This document shows positions 1 to 9,389 of a DNA stretch of 64,000 nucleotides, one piece after another (within the stretch, counting starts at the first letter, position 1; every line of letters starts with the position of its first letter). The notes beneath the pieces are model-generated. The model saw only the letters and a program-made list of their open reading frames with translations, did not search any database and had not been told where the DNA came from. The position numbers were made by a program, and so were the translations under genes. The stretch comes from Pseudomonadota bacterium (GTDB lineage Bacteria > Myxococcota_A > UBA9160 > SZUA-336): contig QJZC01000033.1 in the NCBI GenBank assembly GCA_003247575.1, positions 1-64,000 of the forward strand. Reading direction: 5' to 3'.

Positions 1-1734
1 CAGAACGTCCAGCTCCGAGTAGCTCACCCGATCCGAACCGTACTCCAGAGCGCAAACACTCCCCGACCGCGAGGCCACCTCGCGGAACACTGCCGGAATC
101 GTCGAATCCCGAGAGTACGACTGAGACGTCGAGTTCCATGCGCGTACGTAGCGCTCGCGATCGTCCGCCGAGAGCAGGACGAGCTCGGATAGACGGATCT
201 TCCTGTCTTCATTGGCGCAGAGTCCATCGGCGCAGAGCATCGCATCCACGATGCGGTCGAAGGTTCTGGACAGGCGCTCGGCGAACGCAGAGTCGAAGAG
301 TGCCGTGCGATACTCGAAGCGACCCTCGATGCAACCATCGACCTCGGCCATCGCGAGTGTGAGGTCGAACTTGGCAGCCCCTGCGATCGAGCCGTCTACA
401 CTCGGCGCCTCCAGGCGCCATGCGGCGGCCGGAACGTCCAAGGCCGGAATGCGCATGTTCTCGTATACGAACGCCACCTGGAACAAGGGCTGTGCCAGCA
501 GCGGAGCGACACCCTTCGCACCGAGGTCCAATGCGCGGACCACCTCGTCGAAGGGCACGTGGTGATGATCGAGGGCTGCGAGCAAGCGCGCGCGCATGCG
601 AGCGATCAGTACGTCCAGGCTCGGATCCCCACTCAGATCGCAACGCAACGCGACCGTGTTCACCAGAAAGCCGAGGGTATCCTCGAAACCTGGACGGTCG
701 CGCAGACTGATCGCCGTGCCGAGCGCGAAATCACATTGGTGCGTCCATCGCTGGATCAGCGCTGCCAGGCCGGCCGCAAGCAACATGAACGACGTGCAGC
801 CGGCCTCTTTGCAGACTTCTCGCAGACGCGACGATCGCGATTCGGTCCAGCGAAAGTCGATCACACCTCCATCGTTCGCAGGTCGCTCGCCCGTACCCAC
901 CGGAACGTGCCAGTCGATGCTGGGCACGCCCGCGAGCTCGCGCCGCCAGAACTCGAGGTCGGCCTGCCACTCTCCCTCGAGCAGGGATCGCCGCTCCAAC
1001 TGCGCGAAGTCGGCAAAGCTACGGGCGGACGTGAGCATTGTCGGCGGGTCACCGGTGACCGCGGCGCGATAGCCGCGGGCCAGCTCTCGCGCGAAGATTC
1101 CGAACGAGGTCCCGTCGGCGAGACTGTGATGGCAGACGAGTAGAAACACGTGATGCTCGGAAGTGAGCTCGACGAGCCGCCAGCGGACCAAGGGGCCGGA
1201 TTCCAGCTCAAAGGGCGCTCGACCGAGCTCGCGCTCGCAACGCGAGAGGAAGGCGGCCGGCGAGGTCTGCGGATGATCCCGAGCTCGCTCGACCTCGAGG
1301 ATCGGCGGCGCAGATGCGGCGATGCGCTGGTAGAGGACGCCTTGGCGCTCCACGTAGTGGGTTCGCAACACAGCCTGTCGCGAGAAGACCGAACCGAGCG
1401 CGCGTTCGAGTGCCACCACGTCGAGCGGACCGCGCATATCGATGCGCACTGCGAGGTTGTAGGCCTCGCGCCTGTCGAGCAGCCGATCGAGCAGCCAGAG
1501 ACGTCGTTGCCCGGAACTCGCAGGGAGTTCAACGGAATCGATCGCAGGTTCGCCGCGATCCTGGTCGAGCTGGCTCAGCACGCGCAGCAGCGCTTCCTTG
1601 TGCTCCGCAAGCCTGCGCTTGAGCTCCGGTGTCACCGTGCCCACGGGTGCGTTCACGCGCAGCTGACCGTCGCGGGCAACGATCTCGACTCCCCGGGAGG
1701 AGAGTTCAGCCACCAGCGAGCGAGCGTCCTTCAC
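1..1734 (-). CDS. Nonribosomal peptide synthetase, N-terminal part (TubC docking, condensation, start of adenylation); cut by window edge
   Basis: This open frame runs off the left edge, leaving 578 residues. Residues about 5-55 resemble a TubC-type N-terminal docking domain (SLVAELSSRGVEI, then PVGTVTPELKRRL). Residues about 70-510 are a condensation domain: SGQRRLWLLDRL near the start, the catalytic HHSLADG at residues 202-208, GFLVNTVALR, and HHHVPFDEVV. The last ~50 residues enter an adenylation domain (DRVSYSELDVL). The docking domain implies that the acyl or peptidyl substrate comes from a separate upstream partner. The start is chosen as GTG at 1734 because the docking domain begins there. 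GTG at 1809 is also in frame and neither has a good ribosome binding site. A divergent TonB receptor and an MbtH gene lie next to it. Identification is firm; the product is unknown. Confidence 0.9.
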   Translation of the reverse strand, partial: MKDARSLVAELSSRGVEIVARDGQLRVNAPVGTVTPELKRRLAEHKEALLRVLSQLDQDRGEPAIDSVELPASSGQRRLWLLDRLLDRREAYNLAVRIDMRGPLDVVALERALGSVFSRQAVLRTHYVERQGVLYQRIAASAPPILEVERARDHPQTSPAAFLSRCERELGRAPFELESGPLVRWRLVELTSEHHVFLLVCHHSLADGTSFGIFARELARGYRAAVTGDPPTMLTSARSFADFAQLERRSLLEGEWQADLEFWRRELAGVPSIDWHVPVGTGERPANDGGVIDFRWTESRSSRLREVCKEAGCTSFMLLAAGLAALIQRWTHQCDFALGTAISLRDRPGFEDTLGFLVNTVALRCDLSGDPSLDVLIARMRARLLAALDHHHVPFDEVVRALDLGAKGVAPLLAQPLFQVAFVYENMRIPALDVPAAAWRLEAPSVDGSIAGAAKFDLTLAMAEVDGCIEGRFEYRTALFDSAFAERLSRTFDRIVDAMLCADGLCANEDRKIRLSELVLLSADDRERYVRAWNSTSQSYSRDSTIPAVFREVASRSGSVCALEYGSDRVSYSELDVL

Positions 1735-1810
1735 AAGGTCGAGCTCGAAACCTGCATCGAATTCGGAAACGCGGTTATACCGGAAGTTCGCATCAAACTT
1801 GGCACCCACT

Positions 1811-1850
1811 CCAGAGCGTGCATCTCGAGGACAGAGCGTGCATCTCGAGG
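1811..1850. repeat. 20-bp tandem duplication upstream of the NRPS gene
   Basis: Two adjacent 20-bp units (1811-1830 and 1831-1850) differ only in their first base; the shared core is CAGAGCGTGCATCTCGAGG. The repeat lies just upstream of either candidate NRPS start and would change leader length or start choice. It looks like a replication-slippage product. Confidence 0.85.
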
Positions 1851-1900
1851 AGCGTTTCCCTGCTGGCGGGAATCAGAGCTCGGTAAGCTTCCGCCCTACC

Positions 1901-1936
1901 CTCCCGCAAACCATAGTGCTCCCGCAAACCATAGTG
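1901..1936. repeat. 18-bp perfect tandem duplication in the NRPS/TonB-receptor intergenic region
   Basis: The unit CTCCCGCAAACCATAGTG occurs twice head to tail (1901-1918, 1919-1936). It lies about 170 bp upstream of the NRPS start, where a promoter or operator could sit. No function is shown; slippage is the simplest origin. Confidence 0.85.
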
Positions 1937-2918
1937 ATGCAATTCTACCCCAACTTTGTTCTCGTTCGAAGGCGATGTCGGTTCTCAGCTGAGATCCTGC
2001 CGAACGAGTCGGCTCCATTCTTGGGAGGTCTCGCGAGTCGCGAGCACACGCGCGCAACGACATCCTAGGACGCCGCCATCCATGCGGGGAAGTCACTCGG
2101 GTTGGTTTCTGATTAATTTGCAATGAGAAGGAACCTTGGAATCAATCTGAAAAGGAAAAATCAAACGCGACTCAAAATCCCAAGAGCTGAATTCAAAAGA
2201 GTTCAAAATACGCTAACAAACCGGTATGCAGTGGGGATCCCCTCCCGTAGACTACGATTCGAGAGCCTGTGCTGTAGCGACGACTCGTCGATATCAACGA
2301 ACTGTCGAGAGCAGCAAACTGTGTATTGTCCTGGTGGATTCTCGTATGCACCGTGAGCAGTCAGGTGGATGAGTAGTCAGGTTGAGGTCGATCGGGTTTT
2401 CCGTGGTTCAGATCACGTCGGGTATTCGAGGATGGGCTCGGTGTTTCAGGTGACACTAAGTCGGAAGTTGACCACCCGCGTCACCTCGCCCTCACCCCAC
2501 GTCCAAAGCCGGATCGGGGTTCGAGGATCGGGTTTCGAGCCAGAACGTCGCAACGACTCCGTGTGCCCGAGCTGACGGCGCATGGTCACGCAGCGACACG
2601 CGCCATTTAAATCAGGTCCGACCACTGCATGTGAAGCCCGAGTGCTCGCCGCGGGCGAGAAGTCCGCTGGCGAGGAGCCGAGCAAGATCGAGCTCGGGCG
2701 GCCTCGAAGTAGGTCGAGTACATGCGCGGGTGTAGACTTCCTGCTACCCAATCCGCATTCGGATAGAAGCGAGGCCCCAGGCCTACGCAGTGGGCATCCG
2801 TCTTGCTAGATCTTGCTCGGCGTCGAGACGGACCCTGACCGAAGAGTAGAGTCGCACTGAGCTTGAATCGCGCCTTTGGATTCTGAAGCGACATCGATCG
2901 TTCAGCCATCGTGCATCG
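1937..2918. other. Gene-free divergent intergenic region between NRPS and TonB receptor
   Basis: About 1 kb with no frame that looks coding. It must hold the promoters for the leftward NRPS and rightward receptor. Positions about 2100-2240 are clearly richer in A and T than the surroundings (for example TTTCTGATTAATTTGCAATG) and are the likeliest promoter zone. I looked for a Fur-type palindrome and found none that was convincing. Confidence 0.5.
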
Positions 2919-2956
2919 TGTAGAGATCATTCGTTGTAGAGATCGTTGTAGAGAGG
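2919..2956. repeat. Three TGTAGAGA-type direct repeats upstream of the TonB receptor
   Basis: TGTAGAGATC occurs at 2919-2928 and 2935-2944, and TGTAGAGAGG at 2947-2956. The last copy supplies the purine-rich AGAGAGG that precedes the GTG start at 2967 by about ten bases, so it probably doubles as the ribosome binding site. A regulator-binding role is possible but unproven. Confidence 0.6.
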
Positions 2957-2966
2957 ATGTTCAATC

Positions 2967-5558
2967 GTGAAGGCCCTCCCCCCTCTTTTCGTTTGCCGAA
3001 CCGCGCTTCTCCGAACCGCGCTCGCGTCGACCGCCGCTGCGATCGCAGTCCACGGCGTTCATCCGGCCCCGGTAGCAGCCGCACCCGAAGACTCCGGGCG
3101 CAGGTCTGCCTACAGCGCCGAAGCCAGCGCCGACTGGGACCTGATCGCGCAGAGTGATGCCGACGCGACGGACTCGGACGTCGTCGAGGACGCGCAACCG
3201 GACGCCACCTCGGAACGCCGGGTGCTCACCTTCAGCAACATGCTGGAAACCATCACGGTCACGGCGCGAAAGCGACCGGAGCTCGCAGATCAGATTCCCA
3301 TCTCGATCTCTGTGCTCTCGCGCGACGACCTGCAGCAGCAGTTGGTTCGCCGCACCCAGGACATCGTCTCTCCCAACCTCGAGATCGACAACAGCTTCGG
3401 CTTCGGAAACGCCGCGCGAGCAACCTTGCGGGGTGTTGGTCAGTTCGACGTCGCGGCGACCATCGATCCGGGCGTAGGCACATATCTCGATGGCGTCTAC
3501 CTGGCGCGGCCACAGTCCGGCCTACTCTCGCTGACCGACCTCGAGCGGGTCGAGATCCTGCGTGGCCCACAGGGAACGGTCTTCGGAAAGAACACGATTG
3601 GTGGGGCGCTCAATATCGTCACGGCTAAACCCGAGTTCCAGTTCGGCGGCGACGCCGAGGTGCGCTATGGAGACTTCGACGAGGTCGCGACCCGATTCAG
3701 CCTGAACGTGCCGCTGATTCCCGAGCAGGCGGCCTTGAGGCTGAGCCTCGCTACGGCGACGCGGGACGGTTATCTCGACAACGTCAGCTCTGGGAGCGAT
3801 GGCGACGACGAGAAGCTCTTGGCGGGGCGTGCGCAGCTGCGGCTCCTGCCGACTGCGGATCTCGAGATCTTGCTAGCCGGCGATCTGTCGCGCGAGAACA
3901 AGGAGACTCAGTCAGGCGCATGCATTCCCACGAGCAACATCGGCGGTGTGGGTACACTTCTGGGTCAGGTCGATCTGGTGAACTCTGCCCTGAGTGCGGC
4001 GGGAATCCTACCGGGTCCCGTCCCCCCGCAGAGCCTCTCTGCGAGCTTCGCGGCCGCGTGCGCCGACAGCGCGGGTCTCGAGGATCGACGCCGCTTCCGT
4101 TCGGATCTCAGCTTCTCGAAAGACGAGCTGACGTCATTCGGCGGCTCGGGCACCATCAACTGGGACCTGGGTAGCGATACGATGTTCACTTCGATCTCGG
4201 CCGCGCGGGGACTGCGGTTGCGAGCTCGATCCGACGCGGATGCCACAGCGTTCCCGCTGTTCGCGCCGGACGATGCCGGACGCTTCAAGCAGGACCAGAT
4301 CAGCCAGGAGTTTCGCCTGACGTCGAGCTTGCTCGATGGAAGGCTCCGCTATCTCGTCGGCGCGTACGGGTTCCGTGAAACGATCGACAATTCGATCTTC
4401 GCTCGCGAGCTTGGCGTATCCGCTCCTACCCTGGTTGGACTCACGGCTGCGGGTCCGCAGTTCGCGCAGTTGCCGTTTGGGACCGTGATGTCCGAGTTCA
4501 AGAGCGGCAGTCTGAGCTATGCCGCATTCGGGCAGCTGAGCTTCTCCATCAGCTCCGCCCTCGAGTTCACAGCGGGGCTCCGCTACACCCAGGAACGCAA
4601 GCGCTTCCTCCGCAACAGCACGGTGACGAGCAGTGGGATCGTCATCTCGGCACTAGACCCAGCGGTGGCCGCGTCTGCGTTGACGACAGGGAACATCCTT
4701 CCTCTGGTAACCCCTCAGGCGGCGGGGACGCAGTTCGGTTTCTTCGACAGCTCCGAGCGCTTCAGCGACTTCACCCCCTCGGCGAGCCTCACCTACCGCT
4801 TCGACGAAGACACCTTGGCCTATCTGAGCTTCAGCACGGGCTTCAAGAGCGGTGGCTTCGACGGGCGCGATGCGATGGGTGCACCCGAGGTCGATCCGGA
4901 AGATCTGACGACCTACGAGGTCGGCTTCAAGTCCTCGCTACTGGATGGGCGCGTGCGGCTGAACGCTGCAGCGTTCTACAGCGTCTACAAGGACATCCAG
5001 CTCACGGTTGCCACGCCCGATCCGACCGACCCGTCGGCGGTCCTCAATGCGGGCAAAGCGCTGATCCGGGGTGGAGAGGTCGAACTCTCGCTGCTTCCGA
5101 TCGAAAATCTTCTGCTGACCTCGTCGATCGGTGTTCTCAAGACGAGGTACGACAGCTTCGACGACTTCGACCTGTCCACCGGGGTGCCGGTTCCCGTCAA
5201 TCGCGACAACCTCGATCTGCCGTTTGCACCCAACTACACCATGCGATTCGCAGCGACGTACTCGGTTCCGCTGAGCATCGCCACCGTGACCGTGCGCGCG
5301 GACTGGATGCACAAGGGCGCACAGGCGCTCGACGTCTTCAATACGGAGCAGCTCCGTCAGGGCAAATTCGGCGAGCTGGGCGCACGCGTTGGGATCGCTT
5401 CCAATGATGGCCTGACCGAGCTCGCCTTCTACGGTCGCAACCTGCTGGACCGGGATCACTTCGTGAGCGGGATCGATCAGACCGGGGCGAGCGGATTCGT
5501 GCTCCGATTCCTCGCACCTCCGCGCACCTATGGCGTGGAGCTCCGGCGCCGATTCTGA
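2967..5558 (+). CDS. TonB-dependent outer-membrane receptor
   Basis: An 863-residue protein with a long basic then hydrophobic leader (residues 1-40, probable cleavage after PVAAA), a TonB-box-like ETITVTA at 95-101, a plug domain (IPISISVLSRDDL, then YLDGVYLARPQSG and RVEILRGPQGTVFGKNTIGG) and a C-terminal beta-barrel ending in phenylalanine (GVELRRRF). Such receptors import iron-siderophore complexes, cobalamin or other large nutrients using TonB energy. The start is GTG at 2967, with AGAGAGG ten bases upstream. Its place between an NRPS gene and an MbtH gene suggests that it imports the peptide made by this cluster, most simply a siderophore. The ligand cannot be read from sequence. Confidence 0.93.
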   Translation: MKALPPLFVCRTALLRTALASTAAAIAVHGVHPAPVAAAPEDSGRRSAYSAEASADWDLIAQSDADATDSDVVEDAQPDATSERRVLTFSNMLETITVTARKRPELADQIPISISVLSRDDLQQQLVRRTQDIVSPNLEIDNSFGFGNAARATLRGVGQFDVAATIDPGVGTYLDGVYLARPQSGLLSLTDLERVEILRGPQGTVFGKNTIGGALNIVTAKPEFQFGGDAEVRYGDFDEVATRFSLNVPLIPEQAALRLSLATATRDGYLDNVSSGSDGDDEKLLAGRAQLRLLPTADLEILLAGDLSRENKETQSGACIPTSNIGGVGTLLGQVDLVNSALSAAGILPGPVPPQSLSASFAAACADSAGLEDRRRFRSDLSFSKDELTSFGGSGTINWDLGSDTMFTSISAARGLRLRARSDADATAFPLFAPDDAGRFKQDQISQEFRLTSSLLDGRLRYLVGAYGFRETIDNSIFARELGVSAPTLVGLTAAGPQFAQLPFGTVMSEFKSGSLSYAAFGQLSFSISSALEFTAGLRYTQERKRFLRNSTVTSSGIVISALDPAVAASALTTGNILPLVTPQAAGTQFGFFDSSERFSDFTPSASLTYRFDEDTLAYLSFSTGFKSGGFDGRDAMGAPEVDPEDLTTYEVGFKSSLLDGRVRLNAAAFYSVYKDIQLTVATPDPTDPSAVLNAGKALIRGGEVELSLLPIENLLLTSSIGVLKTRYDSFDDFDLSTGVPVPVNRDNLDLPFAPNYTMRFAATYSVPLSIATVTVRADWMHKGAQALDVFNTEQLRQGKFGELGARVGIASNDGLTELAFYGRNLLDRDHFVSGIDQTGASGFVLRFLAPPRTYGVELRRRF

Positions 5559-5620
5559 CGAGTCCAAAGTAGGGGCGCACTCCGATCGCATTGCGACTGG
5601 CGTGCGACCTCCGACCTCCT

Positions 5621-5644
5621 AGGAGTACGAAAAGGAGTACGAAA
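5621..5644 (+). repeat. Duplicated 12-bp ribosome binding site before mbtH
   Basis: AGGAGTACGAAA occurs twice exactly (5621-5632, 5633-5644). The second AGGAG lies nine bases before the mbtH ATG. The upstream copy offers a second Shine-Dalgarno at a non-functional distance, so this is most likely slippage. Confidence 0.8.
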
Positions 5645-5646
5645 GA

Positions 5647-5862
5647 ATGGACCAATGGGAAGAGGAAGATACACGGCGTCACATCGTCGTCTTGAACGAT
5701 GAGGAGCAGTACTCGATCTGGCCGGAGGAGCGGCCGCTACCCCCGGGATGGCGCGCAGAAGGCACCTCTGGATCGAAGCAGGAGTGTCTGGACCACATCG
5801 AGAAGGTCTGGACGGACATGCGTCCGCTGAGCGTGCGCCGGGCACTCGAAGCCGACCTCTGA
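5647..5862 (+). CDS. mbtH: MbtH-like protein (NRPS adenylation-domain chaperone)
   Basis: A 71-residue protein with the family hallmarks in order: [14 protein letters not shown], then the C-terminal block [15 protein letters not shown] with its invariant tryptophans. MbtH proteins bind NRPS adenylation domains and are needed for their folding or activity. It follows the TonB receptor by 88 bp on the same strand and has a strong AGGAG ribosome site. Its presence shows that the NRPS at the window edge is probably MbtH-dependent and that the cluster is intact on this side. Length and motifs are normal for the family. Confidence 0.95.
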   Translation: MDQWEEEDTRRHIVVLNDEEQYSIWPEERPLPPGWRAEGTSGSKQECLDHIEKVWTDMRPLSVRRALEADL

Positions 5863-5934
5863 CCTTCCGCTTCCCCACCTCGATCGCCGGCGCCGACCCC
5901 ACTCGAGCTGATTCCGGCGCAGACGGCTAGCCTC

Positions 5935-7077
5935 TCAGCGCTCGACCCTCGCTTGCGCAAAGAGGCTCTCGATCGATGCTGCGTCCGCAGGCGGCCGCAA
6001 CGCGAGTTCCAGATTCTCTTCGAGGTGCGCGGAAGAGCGCATTCCGACGAGGGTGGTCGTAACGCCAGGTGTGCTGCGCGCAAATTGCAGGGCAGTCTGC
6101 GCACCGGGGCGGGCGGGCGCCAAAGCCTTGCACAACGACTCGGGAAGACCGCGCGCCGCGCGTCCCCGCACGAGAGGCGTGCTCGTCAGCACGGCGACTC
6201 CCGTTCCCTCGAGTAGCTCCAGTGCGCCGGCTGGACGCGCACCCGCGCCGAACTGTGAAGGCAGTCCGACCGCCTCTCCCATCGCCACGCTGTACGGAAA
6301 CGTGAGAGCACGAAAGTGATTGTCCGCACCCCCAACCTCGAGCACCGCCTCGAACAGCTCGCTGATCGACAGGTGCCCCTTTTCGGTATACGGGACGAAG
6401 AGGCCGCTCCACGTAGCGAAGCCGTAGGCGGCGATCGCGCGCTGCCCGACAGCCTCTTCGAGCACCTCGATCGCGGCGCAGAGCGAATGTCGGAACTCCG
6501 TCGGTCCCTTCGCGAGCAGGTGCAGCTCCGGATCTTCGATACAGTAGATATCGATCGTCTCGAGGCCGAGGTTCCCTCGGCTGCGCCGGATCTGGTCGCG
6601 CAGAAACGCTGGCTCCAGGGAGTGTGAGCCGTTGACGAGCTTCCCCGGATCGACGAGTCCAGTGTCCACGTACGACTCGATCAGATAGCGCTCCGCCTCG
6701 CGCCGGGTGCGTGCGAAGTCGGTATCGACAGTGAGGTAGCCTCCCTTGGATACGACGATGAACTCGTCGCGGGCGGCGACCCCCTCCCGAATGGCTCTAC
6801 GCAGCGCCGTGCCCAAGTTGCGTTCACTGTGCTGCATTCGATAGGAGATCGAGGTGTCGAATACGTTCACCCCGTGCTCCAGAGCACGCGGGCAGTTCGA
6901 GCGGTAGGCGAGATCGTCTGCGCCGCCGGGATCCCCTGGGCGCGTCCCCATGCCGAGCGACGAGAACAGCAACCGATCCGGACAGCGAAAGTGCCCCGGC
7001 AGATCCGGAAATCGGGCGGCAAATCGCCGCGTACCTTCAGGGGTCGCACGACCGGTCAGTAGCTCGGCTTCGCTCAT
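5935..7077 (-). CDS. Aldo/keto reductase family oxidoreductase
   Basis: A 380-residue protein with an aldo/keto reductase barrel. VNVFDTSISY holds the catalytic Asp and Tyr region, FIVVSKGGY holds the Lys, and a following SHSLEP segment probably gives the His. The C-terminal TTLVGMRSSAHLEENLE matches the NADP-binding end of the family. I chose ATG 7077 (MSEAELLTGRATPEG); an upstream ATG at 7182 would add 35 residues without family character. It converges on mbtH with a 72-bp gap and is divergent from the acyl-CoA synthetase. Its substrate, and any part in the peptide cluster, are unknown. Confidence 0.85.
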   Translation of the reverse strand: MSEAELLTGRATPEGTRRFAARFPDLPGHFRCPDRLLFSSLGMGTRPGDPGGADDLAYRSNCPRALEHGVNVFDTSISYRMQHSERNLGTALRRAIREGVAARDEFIVVSKGGYLTVDTDFARTRREAERYLIESYVDTGLVDPGKLVNGSHSLEPAFLRDQIRRSRGNLGLETIDIYCIEDPELHLLAKGPTEFRHSLCAAIEVLEEAVGQRAIAAYGFATWSGLFVPYTEKGHLSISELFEAVLEVGGADNHFRALTFPYSVAMGEAVGLPSQFGAGARPAGALELLEGTGVAVLTSTPLVRGRAARGLPESLCKALAPARPGAQTALQFARSTPGVTTTLVGMRSSAHLEENLELALRPPADAASIESLFAQARVER

Positions 7078-7203
7078 GACTGGAGCGTAGTACATCCTCA
7101 CGGGCCGGGTCTGCAAGCCCGGAAGTGGCGAGCGGCTGCAATGCATGTCACGATCCGCCGTCATTCGGATCCGCGGTGCCATTGACGCGAGAAGGAGCCA
7201 ACC

Positions 7204-8859
7204 ATGGAGTTCAACGTTGCGGAGTTGGCCGAAGCGATCGGCCGCGAGCTACCGGAGCGCGAGTGTCTGGTGTTCCGGGACCGCAGGCTGAAGTGGGCGG
7301 AGTACCTCGATCGCACTCGGCGGCTGGCCTCGGTACTTCGGGCGCACGGGCTGGGAGCGCACCGTGAGCGCGCCGAGCTGGCGGGCTTCGAATCGGGCCA
7401 GGACCACCTGGCGCTCTACCTGCACAACGGCAACGAGTATCTCGAGAGCATGACGGGCGCGTACGGTGCACGCGTGGCCCCGTTCAACGTGAACTACCGC
7501 TACGTGGAGGAGGAGCTTCTCTACCTGCTACAGGATTCCTCCGCGCGTGCCGTCGTCTACCACAGCTGCTTCGCCCGGACCCTGGCGAAGGTGCTTCCCT
7601 CGCTCCCGGCGCTGGAGCTCTTGATCCAGGTGGAGGACGACTCCGGAAATCCGATTCTCGACGGCGCCATCGAGTACGAGGCTGCCCTGGCGAGCGCGAC
7701 TCCCACGCCGATGACGGCGGAGAAGGTGGGGGTCTCGCCCGACGACCTCTACATCCTCTATACGGGCGGCACCACCGGCATGCCGAAGGGCGTACTCTGG
7801 CGGCAAGCCGACATCTACGTCGCGGCGTTCTCGGGGAGAAATCCCGAGGGTGAGGAGTACTCGAGCATCGCGGAGGTGGTCGAGATCGCGAAGCAGCGTT
7901 CACCGGCCAAGGTACTTCCCTCTCCACCGTTCATGCACGGAGCGGCCCACTGGTCTGCGTACTCGAACCTGCTGGTGGGACGGTCGATCGTGATTCAGTC
8001 AGACCCCGTCCGGCTCGACCCGAAGGATCTGCTCGCCACGATCGAGCGCGAGCGCGTCTCTGCACTCCTGATCGTCGGCGACGCCTTCGCTCGACCCATT
8101 CTCGACGAGATCGAGCAGAACTCCTACGACCTGGGCTCACTACGCGCCATCATCACCGGCGGGGCCGCACTCAATACGTCGAACAAGCAGCGGCTGATGG
8201 AGAGGATTCCCGATGTGCGCATCGTGGACTCGATCGGGTCTTCGGAGTCCGGCTTCCAGGGACAGAACGTGAGCACGCCCGGCGGCGCCGCCTCGACGGG
8301 AAGCTTCATGCCGGGCCCTGGTACCTGCATCCTGAGCGAGGACATGACGCAGGTGCTCGAGCCGGGACACGAGGAGCTCGGCTGGTTCGCGAAGCGAGGA
8401 CGGGTTCCGCTCGGCTACCTGGGTGACGCGGAGAAGACCAAACGAACGTTTCCTGTCGTGGGCGGCGTGCGCTACTCGGTACCCGGTGATCGCGCGCGCC
8501 AGCGCGCCGACGGCGTGATCGAGGTCAGCGGACGCGACTCGGTAACGATCAACTCTGGCGGCGAGAAGATCTTCGCAGAAGAGGTCGAGCACGCGCTCAA
8601 GTCACACGAGAACGTGTATGACGCCGTCGTGGTCGGGCGCCCGAGTGAGCGCTGGGGGCAAGAGGTCGTGGCCCTGGTCAAGCTGCGCGAAGGCACGGTG
8701 GTGGAGCGAGCGGAGCTACTCGACACATGCGCGCAACACCTTGCCCGGTACAAGCTCCCCAAACTGATCCTGTTTCTCGACGAGATCGTGCGCAGCCCGA
8801 GCGGCAAGGCCGACTATCGCTGGGCCCGGGAGCAGGTAGAGGCGGCGCCCCGAGGCTAG
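7204..8859 (+). CDS. Acyl-CoA synthetase (AMP-forming)
   Basis: A 551-residue member of the ANL adenylate-forming superfamily. The phosphate-binding motif YTGGTTGMPKGV is at 186-197, the second core motif appears around DSIGSSESG, and the C-terminal hinge and lysine motifs appear as GDRARQRADG, SGGEKIFAEEVE and PSGKADYRWA. It activates a carboxylic acid, probably a fatty acid, as acyl-AMP and then acyl-CoA. AAGGAG lies eight bases before the ATG. No carrier-protein or other assembly-line domain is attached, so a catabolic or lipid role is more likely than peptide synthesis, although its position near the NRPS allows supply of a fatty acyl starter. Confidence 0.9.
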   Translation: MEFNVAELAEAIGRELPERECLVFRDRRLKWAEYLDRTRRLASVLRAHGLGAHRERAELAGFESGQDHLALYLHNGNEYLESMTGAYGARVAPFNVNYRYVEEELLYLLQDSSARAVVYHSCFARTLAKVLPSLPALELLIQVEDDSGNPILDGAIEYEAALASATPTPMTAEKVGVSPDDLYILYTGGTTGMPKGVLWRQADIYVAAFSGRNPEGEEYSSIAEVVEIAKQRSPAKVLPSPPFMHGAAHWSAYSNLLVGRSIVIQSDPVRLDPKDLLATIERERVSALLIVGDAFARPILDEIEQNSYDLGSLRAIITGGAALNTSNKQRLMERIPDVRIVDSIGSSESGFQGQNVSTPGGAASTGSFMPGPGTCILSEDMTQVLEPGHEELGWFAKRGRVPLGYLGDAEKTKRTFPVVGGVRYSVPGDRARQRADGVIEVSGRDSVTINSGGEKIFAEEVEHALKSHENVYDAVVVGRPSERWGQEVVALVKLREGTVVERAELLDTCAQHLARYKLPKLILFLDEIVRSPSGKADYRWAREQVEAAPRG

Positions 8860-9119
8860 CAGTCCCCCTACGAAGCCACTCCCGTCGCCAGAGCTCCCCT
8901 GCGTCCGAAACAACGACGTTTGGCGCCGTCGGCGCTTTCGCTCGCGCTTTCGCTCCAGGGTCTCCCTGGGGGATCTCCCGGTCCAGAACCTCTTGGACGC
9001 GGGCCGTTCCGGCGTGAGTGGCCTTCCTGGCGATCAGCCTCCTCTACGCAGTACGCCTGATCCGGTGGAATGGATGGGCTCCGGAACTCTCGGGGGGAGC
9101 GCGCTAGGTTGGGCTCTGC

Positions 9120-9389
9120 ATGGAGGACGAGGTGCTCGCTCTTCTCGTGATCGTCGCCATCTTGTGTACTTCCTTCGGGTTTCTCGCCTGGCATGCAGGC
9201 CGTTCCGGGCCCCCACCCGCCCGCCGCGCGGATGGAGTCGTCGACTGGACACGTCAGTGGCGACGGGCTCTGAACTCTCTCGATCGACCGATGCCAGCTC
9301 GGGGCGCGGCGCCCAGCACTCGGGACTCCACCCTCGCGCGCTCGCGCGAGAACGACACACCAGAGAGCCCGCGTTCGTTACGCGGCTAG
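9120..9389 (+). CDS. Small single-pass membrane protein, unknown function
   Basis: An 89-residue frame with one N-terminal hydrophobic helix (VLALLVIVAILCTSFGFLAW) and a basic, proline- and arginine-rich tail. No family was recognised. The ribosome site is weak. Its stop overlaps the stop of the convergent membrane-protein gene by three bases. The hydrophobic helix is the main reason for calling it. Confidence 0.45.
   Translation: MEDEVLALLVIVAILCTSFGFLAWHAGRSGPPPARRADGVVDWTRQWRRALNSLDRPMPARGAAPSTRDSTLARSRENDTPESPRSLRG

Noticed and set aside
1150..1992. Plus-strand frame of 280 codons at the left end
   Set aside because: It is codon-aligned antisense to the NRPS, whose docking and condensation motifs are unmistakable.
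1937..2918. Fur-type iron box between the NRPS and the TonB receptor
   Set aside because: The A+T-rich zone has only loose resemblance to the palindrome; no match was strong enough to call.
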